Assembly: GCF_001643235.1 (NCBI RefSeq)
Contig: NZ_LQWY01000014.1
Span: 1-64,000, forward strand
Reading direction: 5' to 3'
Source: Domibacillus aminovorans
Lineage (GTDB): Bacteria > Bacillota > Bacilli > Bacillales > Domibacillaceae
Length of the DNA: 64,000 nt
Below the pieces are notes generated by a model. It saw nothing but the letters and a program-made list of their open reading frames with translations, was not told where the DNA came from and did no database searches. This document shows positions 50,839 through 59,785 of the stretch, piece by piece. Both the position numbers and the translations under genes were made by a program. How positions within the stretch are numbered: the stretch's first letter is position 1; each line of letters opens with the position of its first letter.

Positions 50839-51102
50839 TTACTCACTGACTAAAACAGCAAGCAATTCTTCCTTATCCATTTTGCTGTACCCTTCAATAC
50901 CTTGCTGTTTCGCAAGCTTTTTCAGGTCCGGAACGCCCATCTCTGTTATTGACTTAGGTTCCTCTGCATCATGCTCGAATCCCGCTTCGGTTAATAAATC
51001 AATGGCCCGCTGATCATCCGTTTCGTATTCCCCGTTTTCGAAGGTACAAAGGGCTTTATCGTTGTCTTTATCCCATACAATGCCATGGCCGTAGAATTTC
51101 AT
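50839..51102 (-). CDS. small LEM/HeH-like phage protein
   Basis: The 87-residue protein begins MKFYGHGIVWDKDNDKALCT. Its C-terminal half, MGVPDLKKLAKQQGIEGYSK followed by MDKEELLAVLVS, fits a HeH/LEM or Rho-N-like helix-extended loop-helix. Proteins like this lie after capsid genes in many Firmicute phages. Function is unknown; nucleic-acid contact is possible. Confidence 0.75.
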   Translation of the reverse strand: MKFYGHGIVWDKDNDKALCTFENGEYETDDQRAIDLLTEAGFEHDAEEPKSITEMGVPDLKKLAKQQGIEGYSKMDKEELLAVLVSE

Positions 51103-51127
51103 GATTTCACCTCATTTAATTTTTTAG

Positions 51128-51289
51128 TTAGTTTTTCATTAATCCTGTATCGCGCAGTTTCTGAAGAAGGCTGTTGATTTGTGTATTCAAACCAGCAACA
51201 TCTACAGCAGTGCTGTTCGCTTGCGCTGGCATCTGAATCACTTCTTTCAAAACCGGATCTACACGGTTGTCATTTTGAATTTTCCCCAC
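51128..51289 (-). CDS. short head-associated protein (53 aa)
   Basis: GTG at 51289 follows AGGAGG seven bases upstream. The protein reads GKIQNDNRVDPVLKEVIQMP, then AVDVAGLNTQINSLLQKLRD and TGLMKN. The final part resembles the C-terminal helix of phage head-fibre proteins. It lies directly after the major capsid gene in the structural operon, so a decoration or fibre-anchor role is likely. Confidence 0.68.
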   Translation of the reverse strand: MGKIQNDNRVDPVLKEVIQMPAQANSTAVDVAGLNTQINSLLQKLRDTGLMKN

Positions 51290-51346
51290 CAGAATTCCTC
51301 CTTTTTATGAAGATTAAAAGAGAGAAGAGCACCTTCTCCCTTGTCA

Positions 51347-52294
51347 TCAAGAAACCGCTAGGCCTGTAATGCTTCCATGAAGGAACGATGGACCGTGATC
51401 TAGTCCGATTTCACCGTAGATGTGCCCATCTTCAGCTGCACCGCTCTTAGCAAGCTCTTCATAGAAGAGAACACCTTTGTCCGGAACAGGCTGGAAGACA
51501 GGTGCTACATACGCCAAATCAAAAACACCGATAGAATTGGCTGGAACAAATCGATCCCACACAATCCCGATTTTGGCAAAGTCGGTTTCAATTTGTTGAA
51601 TGTTCACGCCGCCCACGTTACGATCTTGCGGAGCATAACCATAAATATCGCTGATGATTTGTTTGTTGTACGCATTCACAAATAATACCGGATCGGAGAA
51701 CATTGCTCCGTTTGTCGCCATTGTACGAAGCAATTGTTGGATTAACGATTTGCTTAATGTCGCACCCGCTGCGGCAATGGTATTGCCCGTGGAACAAAGT
51801 TCAAACATCCCACGTGTTTTATCCGCATCGGTAACTGTTGCACCTGCAGCATATTGACCATTGAGGAAGGTATGTTCTGCATCACGCGCAATTTTCGTTA
51901 ACGCACGTGCGATTTGGAAATCCTTCTCGCTCGCCGTATTGCCGCGTGCACCCGCTGTATTCAATCCGCTCAAGCGGCCAGAATTGGACATTTTGCGGTA
52001 CGTCACAGACACTTTTTCCTGGAAAATTTGCGTAATATTCTTTTCTTGTGAACGAGCGTAAGTTTTAGCAGCAGGAGCCGTAGTGGACGCTTGTTCTGAA
52101 ATTGCCGGTTGCGCCGGTGTTGGATAATCATAAAGGCTGGCAGTTGAAAATTCTTTGTTAGTTGTTTCAAGCCCACCCCCTGTTAATCCGCCAATCATGG
52201 TTAGAAAAGGTGTTGTTTCTGCATCCGCTGTGAATAATTCACCTGAATAGTTAGGGAGATTAAAAGAGTTTCCTTGTCCTGTAATGACTGTCAT
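51347..52294 (-). CDS. major capsid protein (SU10/DUF5309 type)
   Basis: The 315-residue protein begins MTVITGQGNSFNLPNYSGEL and contains TPFLTMIGGLTGGGLETTNK, KTYARSQEKNITQIFQEKVS and DAEHTFLNGQYAAGATVTDA, then FVNAYNKQIISDIYGYAPQD. This is the SU10-type major capsid family with HK97 fold. It lies next to the scaffold gene. It is shorter than and different from PBSX XkdG, so the head module is not purely PBSX-derived. Confidence 0.88.
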   Translation of the reverse strand: MTVITGQGNSFNLPNYSGELFTADAETTPFLTMIGGLTGGGLETTNKEFSTASLYDYPTPAQPAISEQASTTAPAAKTYARSQEKNITQIFQEKVSVTYRKMSNSGRLSGLNTAGARGNTASEKDFQIARALTKIARDAEHTFLNGQYAAGATVTDADKTRGMFELCSTGNTIAAAGATLSKSLIQQLLRTMATNGAMFSDPVLFVNAYNKQIISDIYGYAPQDRNVGGVNIQQIETDFAKIGIVWDRFVPANSIGVFDLAYVAPVFQPVPDKGVLFYEELAKSGAAEDGHIYGEIGLDHGPSFLHGSITGLAVS

Positions 52295-52307
52295 GATTCA
52301 TTACCTC

Positions 52308-53075
52308 CTATTTTTTGTTTAATTGATGGATTTTGTTTTTAAGTGCAACCGCAGTCGCCAAATCCTTACGTTTTAATGCGTCTTGACGCTCAGATTCAAG
52401 CTGCTCGATCTCACTTAGGTTTTGCTTGCCGCCAATAAGCGGCTTCTTGCCTTTCAAAATCTCATTGACTTCCTTCTGTACCGCTTCTTGGTGAATTTCT
52501 TTATAAATCTTGATATTTTCATAGGTTTTTTCAGCGTCTTCACCGATCAAGAAAGGTGCGAGACGATCATCCAAGCTCTCATTCGTCAATGCCTTTTCTG
52601 TTTCAAGAAACAGTCTTTCATGCTGGAACGCCTTGCGATCTTCTTCAAGAGCATCCTTCTCTTTTTGAAGTTGGGCTTTTTCTTTCTCGCTCTCGAATTT
52701 TGCCCGCTCGTCAGCTGTGAGTTTTGCCAGCTCTTCCGCTTCCTTGCGCTCGATTTTGATCTTTTCTTCCATTTCCTTACGCAATGATTCTTCACGCTTT
52801 TTAATCGCTTCCGTGACCCGTTTATCCGTTTCACTTTGCAGGCGTTTCTGCAGCTCTTCTTCCGTCAGTGTAATAGTTGACGGCGATTTCCCCTGTTGTT
52901 GCTGGTTGTCTTCATCCCCCACAGCGGGTTGCTGATTGTCTTCGTCCACCACAGCGGTAGACTGATTGCCCCCACCTTGCTCATCTTCATCAGCAAAGAA
53001 CTGAATGTCTAAACGGAGCGGCAATGATGGTTTATAGAAAAAAGGCAGTTTTGTTTCAGGTTGATGGTTAATCAT
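52308..53075 (-). CDS. capsid scaffold protein (DUF4355 type)
   Basis: ATG at 53075 follows AAGGAGG eight bases upstream (255 residues); a longer reading from 53096 has no ribosome site. The N-terminus contains LPLRLDIQFFADEDEQGGGN, the usual scaffold start. Residues about 65-235 form a long charged coiled coil (EKIKIERKEAEELAKLTADE). It guides capsid assembly and is then removed. An 11-residue acidic/Gln repeat (VDEDNQQPAVGDEDNQQQQ) lies near residue 45. Confidence 0.88.
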   Translation of the reverse strand: MINHQPETKLPFFYKPSLPLRLDIQFFADEDEQGGGNQSTAVVDEDNQQPAVGDEDNQQQQGKSPSTITLTEEELQKRLQSETDKRVTEAIKKREESLRKEMEEKIKIERKEAEELAKLTADERAKFESEKEKAQLQKEKDALEEDRKAFQHERLFLETEKALTNESLDDRLAPFLIGEDAEKTYENIKIYKEIHQEAVQKEVNEILKGKKPLIGGKQNLSEIEQLESERQDALKRKDLATAVALKNKIHQLNKK

Positions 53076-53192
53076 AAATAGTTCCTCCTTGCCCATTACA
53101 GTTGCATTGCCCCTGCAATGTTCAATATTTTAGTTCATGCTGTTCTTTTACGCCTACAGACATGAAAAAAGGCAATAAAAAAAAGACTATCC

Positions 53193-53290
53193 TTATCGGT
53201 AGCCCGTATTTCTATCTATAATCTCTTTTAGCGCTTTTCTTGTATCAAACGGCGTATCAACTACAACTGATTTTTACGATACTTAGCCAT
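53193..53290 (-). pseudogene. short MAKYRK-type phage gene with a frameshift
   Basis: ATG at 53290 (overlapping the MuF gene end) gives MAKYRKNQL and a stop. Shifting one base after KNQ gives VVVDTPFDTRKALKEIIDRN and TGYR with a stop at 53193. Many phages encode small proteins beginning MAKYRKKPVVV, so this looks like a one-base frameshift in a 32-codon gene between MuF and scaffold. Confidence 0.5.
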
Positions 53291-54185
53291 TTTTTAGTCG
53301 CTCCTTCTTCCACTGTTCAAGCGGCATGTCTTTTAATTCGGCATGTTGCGGCTTCTCGATCTTTTCAATGGAATACGTGAGGAAACAACGGTCATTAATG
53401 TCGTCCGCCGCCTTATTCATCATGCCAGGGCCTTTCCCTTTGCCACCCGCTTTGCTGGTGAATTCCTGGTCAATCGGAATTGTTTTTCCGTTCAAGTCTT
53501 GATGAGCATCTCGCACGCGTTCATCTCCCACGCTGTTCCATGTTTTTTTCATTCGCACGCCATTTTTATGAGCATGTTCCGTGCTATCATGTTTTGAACT
53601 TTCCTGAAGGCGATGCCCTTCCGTCCGCACAATCCGCATAGTTTTAGTGGCGCTCATTTCCATCTGATTTTGAATAGCCTTTGCCATCGTGTGGTACGTC
53701 TGCCCTTCATGCAAGCCGCTCGTCACAACTTGACGGAGTTTTAAAATGACCTCATTCCGCTGTGCTTGCAGCCGCTCATTCAGCGTTAAGCCAGTAAAGT
53801 TATGTTGAATAGCATTCTCCAACACTTCTACCTGAACAGCACTAAACGCCAGTTTCGTCAGCGTTTCGGTTTCAAGAATCCAAGCAGATGTATAATAACC
53901 CTCTGTATATAAGTCTTTTAGGTGCTTTATAAGAGTGGGGCCAACCTTTTTATTAAGCACAACGATATGGTCAATCAGCCCTTGCTCGAACTTCTTTAAA
54001 CGGTTGTGTTTGGTCATGACATCAAAGGTGAGCTTTCCATCCTCTTCATATTGCTTATACTGCGTCTCTAAAAGTGCGTGAATCTCTTGCAAGGTGATCA
54101 TGTACTCAGTAATGAGTACCTTTTCTGTTATCCCTGTGAGCTTTATCAGCTTTTCAGTAAGCTTTTTATACCGTTCCTGCATCAT
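53283..54185 (-). CDS. phage head morphogenesis protein, SPP1 gp7/MuF type
   Basis: The 300-residue protein has a helical first half and a C-terminal MuF domain (about 155-275). RIVRTEGHRLQESSKHDSTE, KTWNSVGDERVRDAHQDLNG and KTIPIDQEFTSKAGGKGKGP lead to the final NDRCFLTYS. These blocks are the MuF pattern. It overlaps the portal gene by 20 bases. It is a minor head protein that travels with the portal. Confidence 0.88.
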   Translation of the reverse strand: MMQERYKKLTEKLIKLTGITEKVLITEYMITLQEIHALLETQYKQYEEDGKLTFDVMTKHNRLKKFEQGLIDHIVVLNKKVGPTLIKHLKDLYTEGYYTSAWILETETLTKLAFSAVQVEVLENAIQHNFTGLTLNERLQAQRNEVILKLRQVVTSGLHEGQTYHTMAKAIQNQMEMSATKTMRIVRTEGHRLQESSKHDSTEHAHKNGVRMKKTWNSVGDERVRDAHQDLNGKTIPIDQEFTSKAGGKGKGPGMMNKAADDINDRCFLTYSIEKIEKPQHAELKDMPLEQWKKERLKNG

Positions 54186-55533
54186 TACTTACCACTTCCT
54201 TCTGTTCAGAAGAGGCTACAGGATTGACGTTTAAGCGAATATACTCCGCTTCCTGCTGTTCAATCTTTTCCGCTTCATCGGCTGGATCTTCTATGATGCT
54301 AACTTTTGAGCGGACCGTGTCTTTGCTGAGGATGCCAGCCCCAACCAATTTAATCATTTCATCCACACTTAAATCTGCTTTTGGCAAGTTAGCAGAGAAT
54401 GCCGGCACAATGGAACGCCAGTCATACGCATGACCCTGGATATTTAAAATGTTCGTAATCAAGCATATGCGCCGCTGCAAGCCTTGTTTGAACCAGCGTT
54501 CTTTCATCGCACGGTTATCCTCAAATGCTTTTAATTTATATTTCATTGACTCACCCGTTTGATTACCACCGAATGAATCATCGGATAAATCCGGCGTACC
54601 AGATATGCGGTGAATGTCACTTACCAATCGGCTTTTCAAGTTTTCTTTCCATGTATCATTAATGTCTTTAATGAGCCATTTTACTTCACCATCGCCATCG
54701 ACTTTCATTGAACGGTGCTCCTTCATTAATTGGATATCTTCCGCATCCGGTGACAGTCCTTTAAAGACCAGATAGGCATCGTTAGAATAGTTTGATTCGT
54801 TAATATCATCGGATTGCAGAAGGTTATAGGCATCGTTCAAGGTAATAATGTCTTCAAAATCTCCCTTGCCGTCTTCTTCCTTATTCCAATACACATTAAT
54901 CGGCACTTCCTGAAAGTAATGGTCTTCTTCGTTTTTAAGTTGGTATCCTTCATCTGTACCAATGTAATGAGAAATAGTATCCGACGTGTATACAAATGCC
55001 TGCGTCGTTTCTTTATCATCAAGAATGTCTTTATTTCTGAAATAGCGGATGGCCAGCACCAATTTCTTTTCCACGGAGCGGTCGTACGCCAAAATGACAT
55101 TTTGTTCGGTTAAATCCAATTCACAAAAGCGGATTTCTAATTCGTTGTTTAATCCTGTCGTCGTATACAGGATTTCAACTCCTTTGCCATAAATACTCGT
55201 AGATTGTGCGAGAGCGGCGTTTACCTGCTGTTCATCATTTAGGTCGAATATCTCCTGTATCTGCTCCATATAAGCAGCCTCTTGCTCTTGGGAGATGCTG
55301 TAACTCACAGGCTTCCCGGTAAAATAACCGATACTCAAGTCCGTAATGTACTGACAAAAATTTGTGACGATTTTATTATTCGGCTTCGTTTCATCCTCGA
55401 ATTTCCGCTTTAAAATGTCGTGTTCTCCGTCATAATACTGACGAAGCTTTAATTCTCGCTTTGTATCGTGCTTTTCAATTAGCTTCTGAATCAATTCAGG
55501 CGTTACTTCTATATCTTCATCCAATCGAAACAT
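54166..55533 (-). CDS. portal protein, SPP1 gp6 type
   Basis: The 455-residue protein contains LRQYYDGEHDILKRKFEDET near residue 30, PNNKIVTNFCQYITDLSIGY near 52 and FTGKPVSYS, the SPP1-gp6-type portal start. IHRISGTPDLSDDSFGGNQT near 310 is a conserved block. The portal is the 12-fold ring through which DNA enters. The next gene upstream is the large terminase, 12 bases away. Confidence 0.92.
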   Translation of the reverse strand: MFRLDEDIEVTPELIQKLIEKHDTKRELKLRQYYDGEHDILKRKFEDETKPNNKIVTNFCQYITDLSIGYFTGKPVSYSISQEQEAAYMEQIQEIFDLNDEQQVNAALAQSTSIYGKGVEILYTTTGLNNELEIRFCELDLTEQNVILAYDRSVEKKLVLAIRYFRNKDILDDKETTQAFVYTSDTISHYIGTDEGYQLKNEEDHYFQEVPINVYWNKEEDGKGDFEDIITLNDAYNLLQSDDINESNYSNDAYLVFKGLSPDAEDIQLMKEHRSMKVDGDGEVKWLIKDINDTWKENLKSRLVSDIHRISGTPDLSDDSFGGNQTGESMKYKLKAFEDNRAMKERWFKQGLQRRICLITNILNIQGHAYDWRSIVPAFSANLPKADLSVDEMIKLVGAGILSKDTVRSKVSIIEDPADEAEKIEQQEAEYIRLNVNPVASSEQKEVVSNDAGTV

Positions 55534-55545
55534 GGATTCACCACC

Positions 55546-56847
55546 TTATAAGCCCAATTTTGCTTTGTTGAAGCTGTGGACCCCATTGCCTTTTAAGTCC
55601 GAGACTTCGTAACCATCAAGCGCATACCAGATGGCTGAGAATGTATGAGGATCGATGTTAAATTCATCCTTAATAATTTCATCCAATTTATTTTTCTTAT
55701 ATGTGAGCGGCTTTAATTCCGCAATTGTATTCGTACATTGATCAGAGCAAATGATTTGCTTGAACCGCTTCACTTTTTTTGTATTTGCCAAGCGGGAACC
55801 ACCGAATTTCTTCGCTCCCCTTATATTGAAGCCGTTTTGTTTAAAAAATTGGATTGTTTTCGGTTCTGCACTGTCCCCTCGAATCAATTCTTTTGTTTCT
55901 TTGAATTCAGCCAGATCTTCAGCGGTCCGGTCATCCGTCATTTTATTTTTGTAATATTCCCAGTAGATATAAAGAATCTTTTTATCATGATCGATTGCCA
56001 AACGAACCAACGCATTGTAAGAATCTTCAAAGCCAAAGTCCATTCCCACCCGCTTAATTGGTGAACGAATATTGCTGATCGCCTTCATAACAGCGTCGTG
56101 CGGCTGTACTTCAAATTGTGGCAGCACCTTCACGCCGTTCACGCCAAATTGACCTTTTCGGGCAATTCGATAAAGGTCTGGATCGTATTCTTTTAATTCA
56201 TCTAATTGGGAAACATAGCTTTCTGGCAAAAACAAATTATCTTCCGCTGTGGAATGGTGATAGTACGTGTCGTTTGTCACAACTGTTCTTTTATCATATA
56301 AATCCGCGTCATCTAGTATCAAGCGGTTGTTTAATTCATCTTTAAAGAAATGTTTATACGACCAATTATCTTCCCCTACTGGATTTGTAGAAAGAATCAT
56401 ATGCAGCTTCAATGTCGGATGCCGGAGCCGCCCGAGTAATTCTTTAAAGCCTGAATATTTCACTTCAGAACACTCTTCGATCCAGACGATAGAGATGTTA
56501 TTAATAGACTTTAATTTGGCTGGCTTATCCATTCCTTTAAAGATGATCTTGCTGCCATTTGGGAAGCGGATTTGCATGGGAGATGTCATGCATTTAATTC
56601 GACCATCAAGCCCCAAATCAATCACTAGCTCTTCCAGTAATGAATATGTGGAATCCCGGTGTGTATCGTACACTTCACGGACAACAAGAGCAGTCCGTTT
56701 TTCTTCCAAAAGCTTCAGGATGATCTTTAACGCTACGTGATAACTCTTGCTGGAACCATAGCCCCCGACAAGGAATTGAAATTTTGTTGACCAGTCAAAC
56801 AGAAAATCTTCGAAGCGCGGATTCACTTCTTTTTCAACTGCCATCAT
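55546..56847 (-). CDS. terminase large subunit (XtmB-like)
   Basis: The 433-residue protein has the Walker A-like [20 protein letters not shown] (about 26-45), Walker [21 protein letters not shown] (about 117) and the C-terminal nuclease domain with [20 protein letters not shown] (about 258) and [19 protein letters not shown] (about 320). ATG overlaps the small subunit stop as ATGA. It cuts and pumps DNA into heads. PBSX XtmB-type terminases do headful packaging. Confidence 0.93.
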   Translation of the reverse strand: MMAVEKEVNPRFEDFLFDWSTKFQFLVGGYGSSKSYHVALKIILKLLEEKRTALVVREVYDTHRDSTYSLLEELVIDLGLDGRIKCMTSPMQIRFPNGSKIIFKGMDKPAKLKSINNISIVWIEECSEVKYSGFKELLGRLRHPTLKLHMILSTNPVGEDNWSYKHFFKDELNNRLILDDADLYDKRTVVTNDTYYHHSTAEDNLFLPESYVSQLDELKEYDPDLYRIARKGQFGVNGVKVLPQFEVQPHDAVMKAISNIRSPIKRVGMDFGFEDSYNALVRLAIDHDKKILYIYWEYYKNKMTDDRTAEDLAEFKETKELIRGDSAEPKTIQFFKQNGFNIRGAKKFGGSRLANTKKVKRFKQIICSDQCTNTIAELKPLTYKKNKLDEIIKDEFNIDPHTFSAIWYALDGYEVSDLKGNGVHSFNKAKLGL

Positions 56848-57584
56848 AACGATTCACCTTTTCGTTTAATAATGACTTCGATCGGCTTATCACCATCTGA
56901 GTTACTGATTTTATCCAGTTCTGCTTTTGTTTTATCGATACCTATTTGCATCTGCTCCAGCTTCAAACGCCGTTCATCTTCATCATGAGCAAGTTCTAGG
57001 AATTGTTTCGTTAAATTTCTGAATTCTGCCATAGCTCTCGTCTGGGCTTTGATGTAAGATTCATAGCGCTCATAAGCAAATGATACTTTGAAGGATTCAC
57101 TGCTACTACCATCGCCCCAGCTACTCCCGCTCTCTTCTTTCAAATGATCATTTTCATCCTCAACTACCATAATCTTCTGCATTCGAACTATTGCAGAAAA
57201 TTTCACTTGAATCTGGAACCATAGATATTCAGGTATCTCCATATCTTTTGATGCTTCCATGATTTCTACCTGTTCAGCGTGAAGGAACTTGCTGAAAAGA
57301 CCATGCTTTGTTTGAAAGCTGTTGTGATCCGGAAATTTATGAGATGGATTCGGGTTGCCGCTTCTATTCCGCTGTTCCTTACGCTTTTTCAGGATTGCAT
57401 CCTTCTTATTAGATGCAACCTTTTTATTGATGGTTGCACCCTTTTCCGTTAGATCCCTTGACCATCCTTCACGGCTCTTTCGACTCTTTAATGTGCCGAG
57501 CTTTATATCATGCTTTTCTGCTAATGAAGCCAGCGTGATTTTTGTGGTTTCCCACTCTGTTCTAATTTCATTCCAGTTCGCCAC
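56844..57584 (-). CDS. terminase small subunit (XtmA-like)
   Basis: GTG at 57584 with GGAGGTGG upstream gives 246 residues beginning [20 protein letters not shown], as in XtmA. A longer frame to 57653 lacks support. [20 protein letters not shown] and WSRDLTEKG form the DNA-binding helix-turn-helix. [20 protein letters not shown] is a conserved XtmA block. The helical C-terminus ([20 protein letters not shown]) contacts the large subunit. It is the first gene of the late operon. Confidence 0.9.
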   Translation of the reverse strand: MANWNEIRTEWETTKITLASLAEKHDIKLGTLKSRKSREGWSRDLTEKGATINKKVASNKKDAILKKRKEQRNRSGNPNPSHKFPDHNSFQTKHGLFSKFLHAEQVEIMEASKDMEIPEYLWFQIQVKFSAIVRMQKIMVVEDENDHLKEESGSSWGDGSSSESFKVSFAYERYESYIKAQTRAMAEFRNLTKQFLELAHDEDERRLKLEQMQIGIDKTKAELDKISNSDGDKPIEVIIKRKGESL

Positions 57585-57699
57585 GTCACACCACCACCAC
57601 CTCCACTGTTTTTTGTTTTGAAGCATAGAAAAACTACTTGAAACTATTGGCATATGCCCAACGTATTATATTTAATCCAATAAGAAAGGAGGAAGCAAA

Positions 57700-57861
57700 A
57701 TGGCTGGGAATGCTGGGAATCATCGCGATGGCGCTGTCAAAGGAAGAAGTCAGTTTAAAGGTCCAAATGGGAATTACATTAAACGTGATACCACAACGGG
57801 AAAATTCATGGATCAAAAGACAACAGACGGTAAGTTCAAGGGCGTACGTAAAGAAAAGTAA
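57700..57861 (+). CDS. small phage protein (53 aa), plus strand
   Basis: ATG at 57700 follows AAAGGAGGAAGC. The basic, Gly/Lys-rich protein reads MAGNAGNHRDGAVKGRSQFK, GPNGNYIKRDTTTGKFMDQK and TTDGKFKGVRKEK. Similar small proteins, variable in strand, occur near terminases. It has no known function. It is the only plus-strand gene in the right part of the prophage and is convergent with the ImmA-like gene across a shared terminator. Confidence 0.7.
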   Translation: MAGNAGNHRDGAVKGRSQFKGPNGNYIKRDTTTGKFMDQKTTDGKFKGVRKEK

Positions 57862-57870
57862 GTAGATTCA

Positions 57871-57902
57871 CAAGCATCTATCAAGGGGTTGATAGATGCT
57901 TG
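57871..57902. terminator. bidirectional terminator
   Basis: CAAGCATCTATCAA pairs perfectly with TTGATAGATGCTTG. The left arm is preceded by the small plus-strand gene; the right part includes the 3' end of the minus-strand metallopeptidase gene. Confidence 0.8.
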
Positions 57903-58198
57903 TGTTTATTTATGAATTGCAAATCGTTATCCTTTAATACTTGATGCAGCACAATACCGAACCGCTCCACCATTTCTTCTTCGTGATTATCGTATCCTGC
58001 TTCATTCAGAATGGCATGTACTAATTCATGAATAAAAATCTGTTCCTTTCGATCCTTACTTGCATCTTTGCGGACTTGAATTTCCGCTTCTCGATGAAAA
58101 CAGCCACCGCTGTAATTTAGATTGCCATTGATTTCAACAACATCTTTTTCGATTACTTTATATTCAATCCCGACTACTTTCACTTTGTTTGGCAGCAT
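57881..58198 (-). CDS. ImmA/IrrE-like or SprT-like zinc metallopeptidase domain protein
   Basis: The 105-residue protein contains FIHELVHAILNEAGYDNHEE (about 53-72) with the HELVH zinc site and a downstream Glu. It has two Cys-free beta strands before this helix (KVVGIEYKVIEKDVVEINGN). ATG has GAGGGGTGG upstream. ImmA-like peptidases cleave phage repressors in ICE and phage switches, but the fused or adjacent Xre-type repressor expected for that role is not next to it. It could also be a general phage SprT-like peptidase. Confidence 0.72.
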   Translation of the reverse strand: MLPNKVKVVGIEYKVIEKDVVEINGNLNYSGGCFHREAEIQVRKDASKDRKEQIFIHELVHAILNEAGYDNHEEEMVERFGIVLHQVLKDNDLQFINKHKHLSTP

Positions 58199-58295
58199 TC
58201 GCTTTCCACCCCTCTGTTTTTATGTACGAAAAAGAGCCACTCGGATTTGAGTGACTCAATTTGTTTTGTCCGTTGTCCTACTTTTTATCAACCAT

Positions 58296-58323
58296 CTCAT
58301 ATATATAGCAGCTATACGACAAA
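58296..58323. repeat. 28-bp phage-associated motif, copy 2
   Basis: CTCATATATATAGCA followed by GCTATACGACAAA; core TATAG-N3-CTATA dyad. Same design as 17176 and 59756. The compensating change (G-C to A-T in both arms) keeps the dyad. Confidence 0.6.
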
Positions 58324-58429
58324 AACGACGATGTTTATTTTAAAGTATAGAAAAAAGCATCCACCAGTATTAGTGAGTGATCCCTTCATTTTGAGACGTT
58401 TGTACATATGAGATTTATAAACTAAAAAT

Positions 58430-59554
58430 TTATTCAGTAATTGTAAAGTGTGCTGCTAAAGTTGTAGTCAACTTATAATCGTTTACGTTGTTGAATGATT
58501 GTACCACTCGATATTGACCAGCTCTAAGCGGTGATTCATAGAGACCGTCATTAAATGAGATAGACTCTTGATGCTTTTCTCCAGTTTTCAACGTATATAT
58601 GATTCCTGGAAAAGCTAAACCTTCGTTAAACGGCACTTTATGCCACGAACCATCTTTCATTTCTTCTATTTCGAATTCTGGGCCAAAGTATTGATTCACT
58701 GGGTTATTGCTTGTAATTATCAGTTTAGGTGTTTCTGATTTGCTATAGATTTCCTTGTCCAGCGACATAGTTATACCTTTAGCAGAAGACGGAAGTTCGC
58801 CAGATGGATCTGGAGCTGGTTCTGGAATTGCTTTATTAACTTCAAAAATTCTATGAATCATCAACGCCAATTCGCCTCTTGTCAAAGGATCGTGAACACC
58901 GAATTTTGTGGCTGTTTTCCCTTGTACGATACCAGCATCTAAAAGCAAGTGGACGGGTTTTACATATCGACCAGTTACATCTGAGAACTTATCTGATTTA
59001 TCCAATTCCCAGTTAGGAGAAACATCATTCCATCGAGCAGGGACATCTTCATACTCCCCTGTTGGTTCAACTGTCAATGATTCTTCAAACGCTCTTGAAA
59101 GGAGGATTGCCGCCTCTCCTCTTTTCATCGTGTCATTAGATCCAAATAGAGTCTGGCTTTTACCATTTATAATTCCTGCATCGTAAAGAGCGGATACTGT
59201 TCGAACTGCACGTTGAGGAAGATCTCTGAACGGTGCTTTTTTAGGATTCTGATTGAGTCCTTCAATACCATAGTTCCCCACGATCATCGCCGCATCCACC
59301 CGTTTAAGTGGCTGAGAGACACCAAACTTAGTTTCACTTACGCCTTGAGCAATGCCATTAATCCACATGAACCAAACAGCGGATGCATACCTCGTGCCGT
59401 TTGCGTCTTGGAACGGTGAGAACCCTTCTCCAGTGTCTAATGGTGGCAACTCTGTCGGCTGTGGTTGTTCCTCTGCAAGTGCTGATGGAATAGTTGAAGC
59501 GAATAGCGCTCCTGTTATTGTCACAGCTGCAATAATACGTTTGAACTTTTTCAT
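58430..59554 (-). CDS. S-layer homology (SLH) protein with Ig-like C-terminal domain
   Basis: ATG at 59554 (AAGGGAGAG upstream) gives 374 residues with a signal peptide (FKRIIAAVTITGALFASTIP, cleavage near ALAEE). Three SLH repeats follow: FSPFQDANGTRYASAVWFMW with GIAQGVSETKFGVSQPLKR, FRDLPQRAVRTVSALYDAGI and FSDVTGRYVKPVHLLLDAGI. The last 110 residues form an Ig-like (Big_14-type) domain (ITMSLDKEIYSKSETPKLII). SLH modules bind pyruvylated secondary wall polymer, so it should sit on the cell surface. As cargo in a prophage it may alter the host surface or block superinfection. Confidence 0.85.
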   Translation of the reverse strand: MKKFKRIIAAVTITGALFASTIPSALAEEQPQPTELPPLDTGEGFSPFQDANGTRYASAVWFMWINGIAQGVSETKFGVSQPLKRVDAAMIVGNYGIEGLNQNPKKAPFRDLPQRAVRTVSALYDAGIINGKSQTLFGSNDTMKRGEAAILLSRAFEESLTVEPTGEYEDVPARWNDVSPNWELDKSDKFSDVTGRYVKPVHLLLDAGIVQGKTATKFGVHDPLTRGELALMIHRIFEVNKAIPEPAPDPSGELPSSAKGITMSLDKEIYSKSETPKLIITSNNPVNQYFGPEFEIEEMKDGSWHKVPFNEGLAFPGIIYTLKTGEKHQESISFNDGLYESPLRAGQYRVVQSFNNVNDYKLTTTLAAHFTITE

Positions 59555-59624
59555 AAATTTCTCTCCCTTACTTCCAATTGGAAATATATTCATTAATTAA
59601 TATAGTATAACAGAACTAGAAGGG

Positions 59625-59675
59625 GATTAATTATAGAAGGAGATTAATTATAAAAGAAGATTAATTATAAAAGAA
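59625..59675. repeat. three tandem 17-bp repeats upstream of the SLH gene
   Basis: GATTAATTATAGAAGGA, GATTAATTATAAAAGAA and GATTAATTATAAAAGAA stand head to tail, 70 bases before the SLH ATG. Two copies are identical. Each unit is about 1.6 helical turns. Confidence 0.75.
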
Positions 59676-59755
59676 GGAAAAAATTCCGCAAAACAATAGC
59701 TTATACTTTTTATATTTGGAGAAGGAGCCTATTCTCTTTGTTTTATTTTTTCCTT

Positions 59756-59783
59756 CTCACATATACATCATCTGTACGACACA
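59756..59783. repeat. 28-bp phage-associated motif, copy 3
   Basis: CTCACATATACATCATC followed by TGTACGACACA. It directly abuts the stop of the GNAT gene. See 17176. Confidence 0.55.
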
Positions 59784-59785
59784 AA

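Noticed and set aside
57638-57865. A 75-codon plus-strand gene starting at 57638
   Set aside because: The frame starting at 57700 has AGGAGG and a phage-like Gly/Lys-rich product; the longer one is a different frame without a ribosome site.
59625-59675. CRISPR array
   Set aside because: Units are adjacent without spacers and no cas gene is present. No CRISPR array was seen anywhere in the window.
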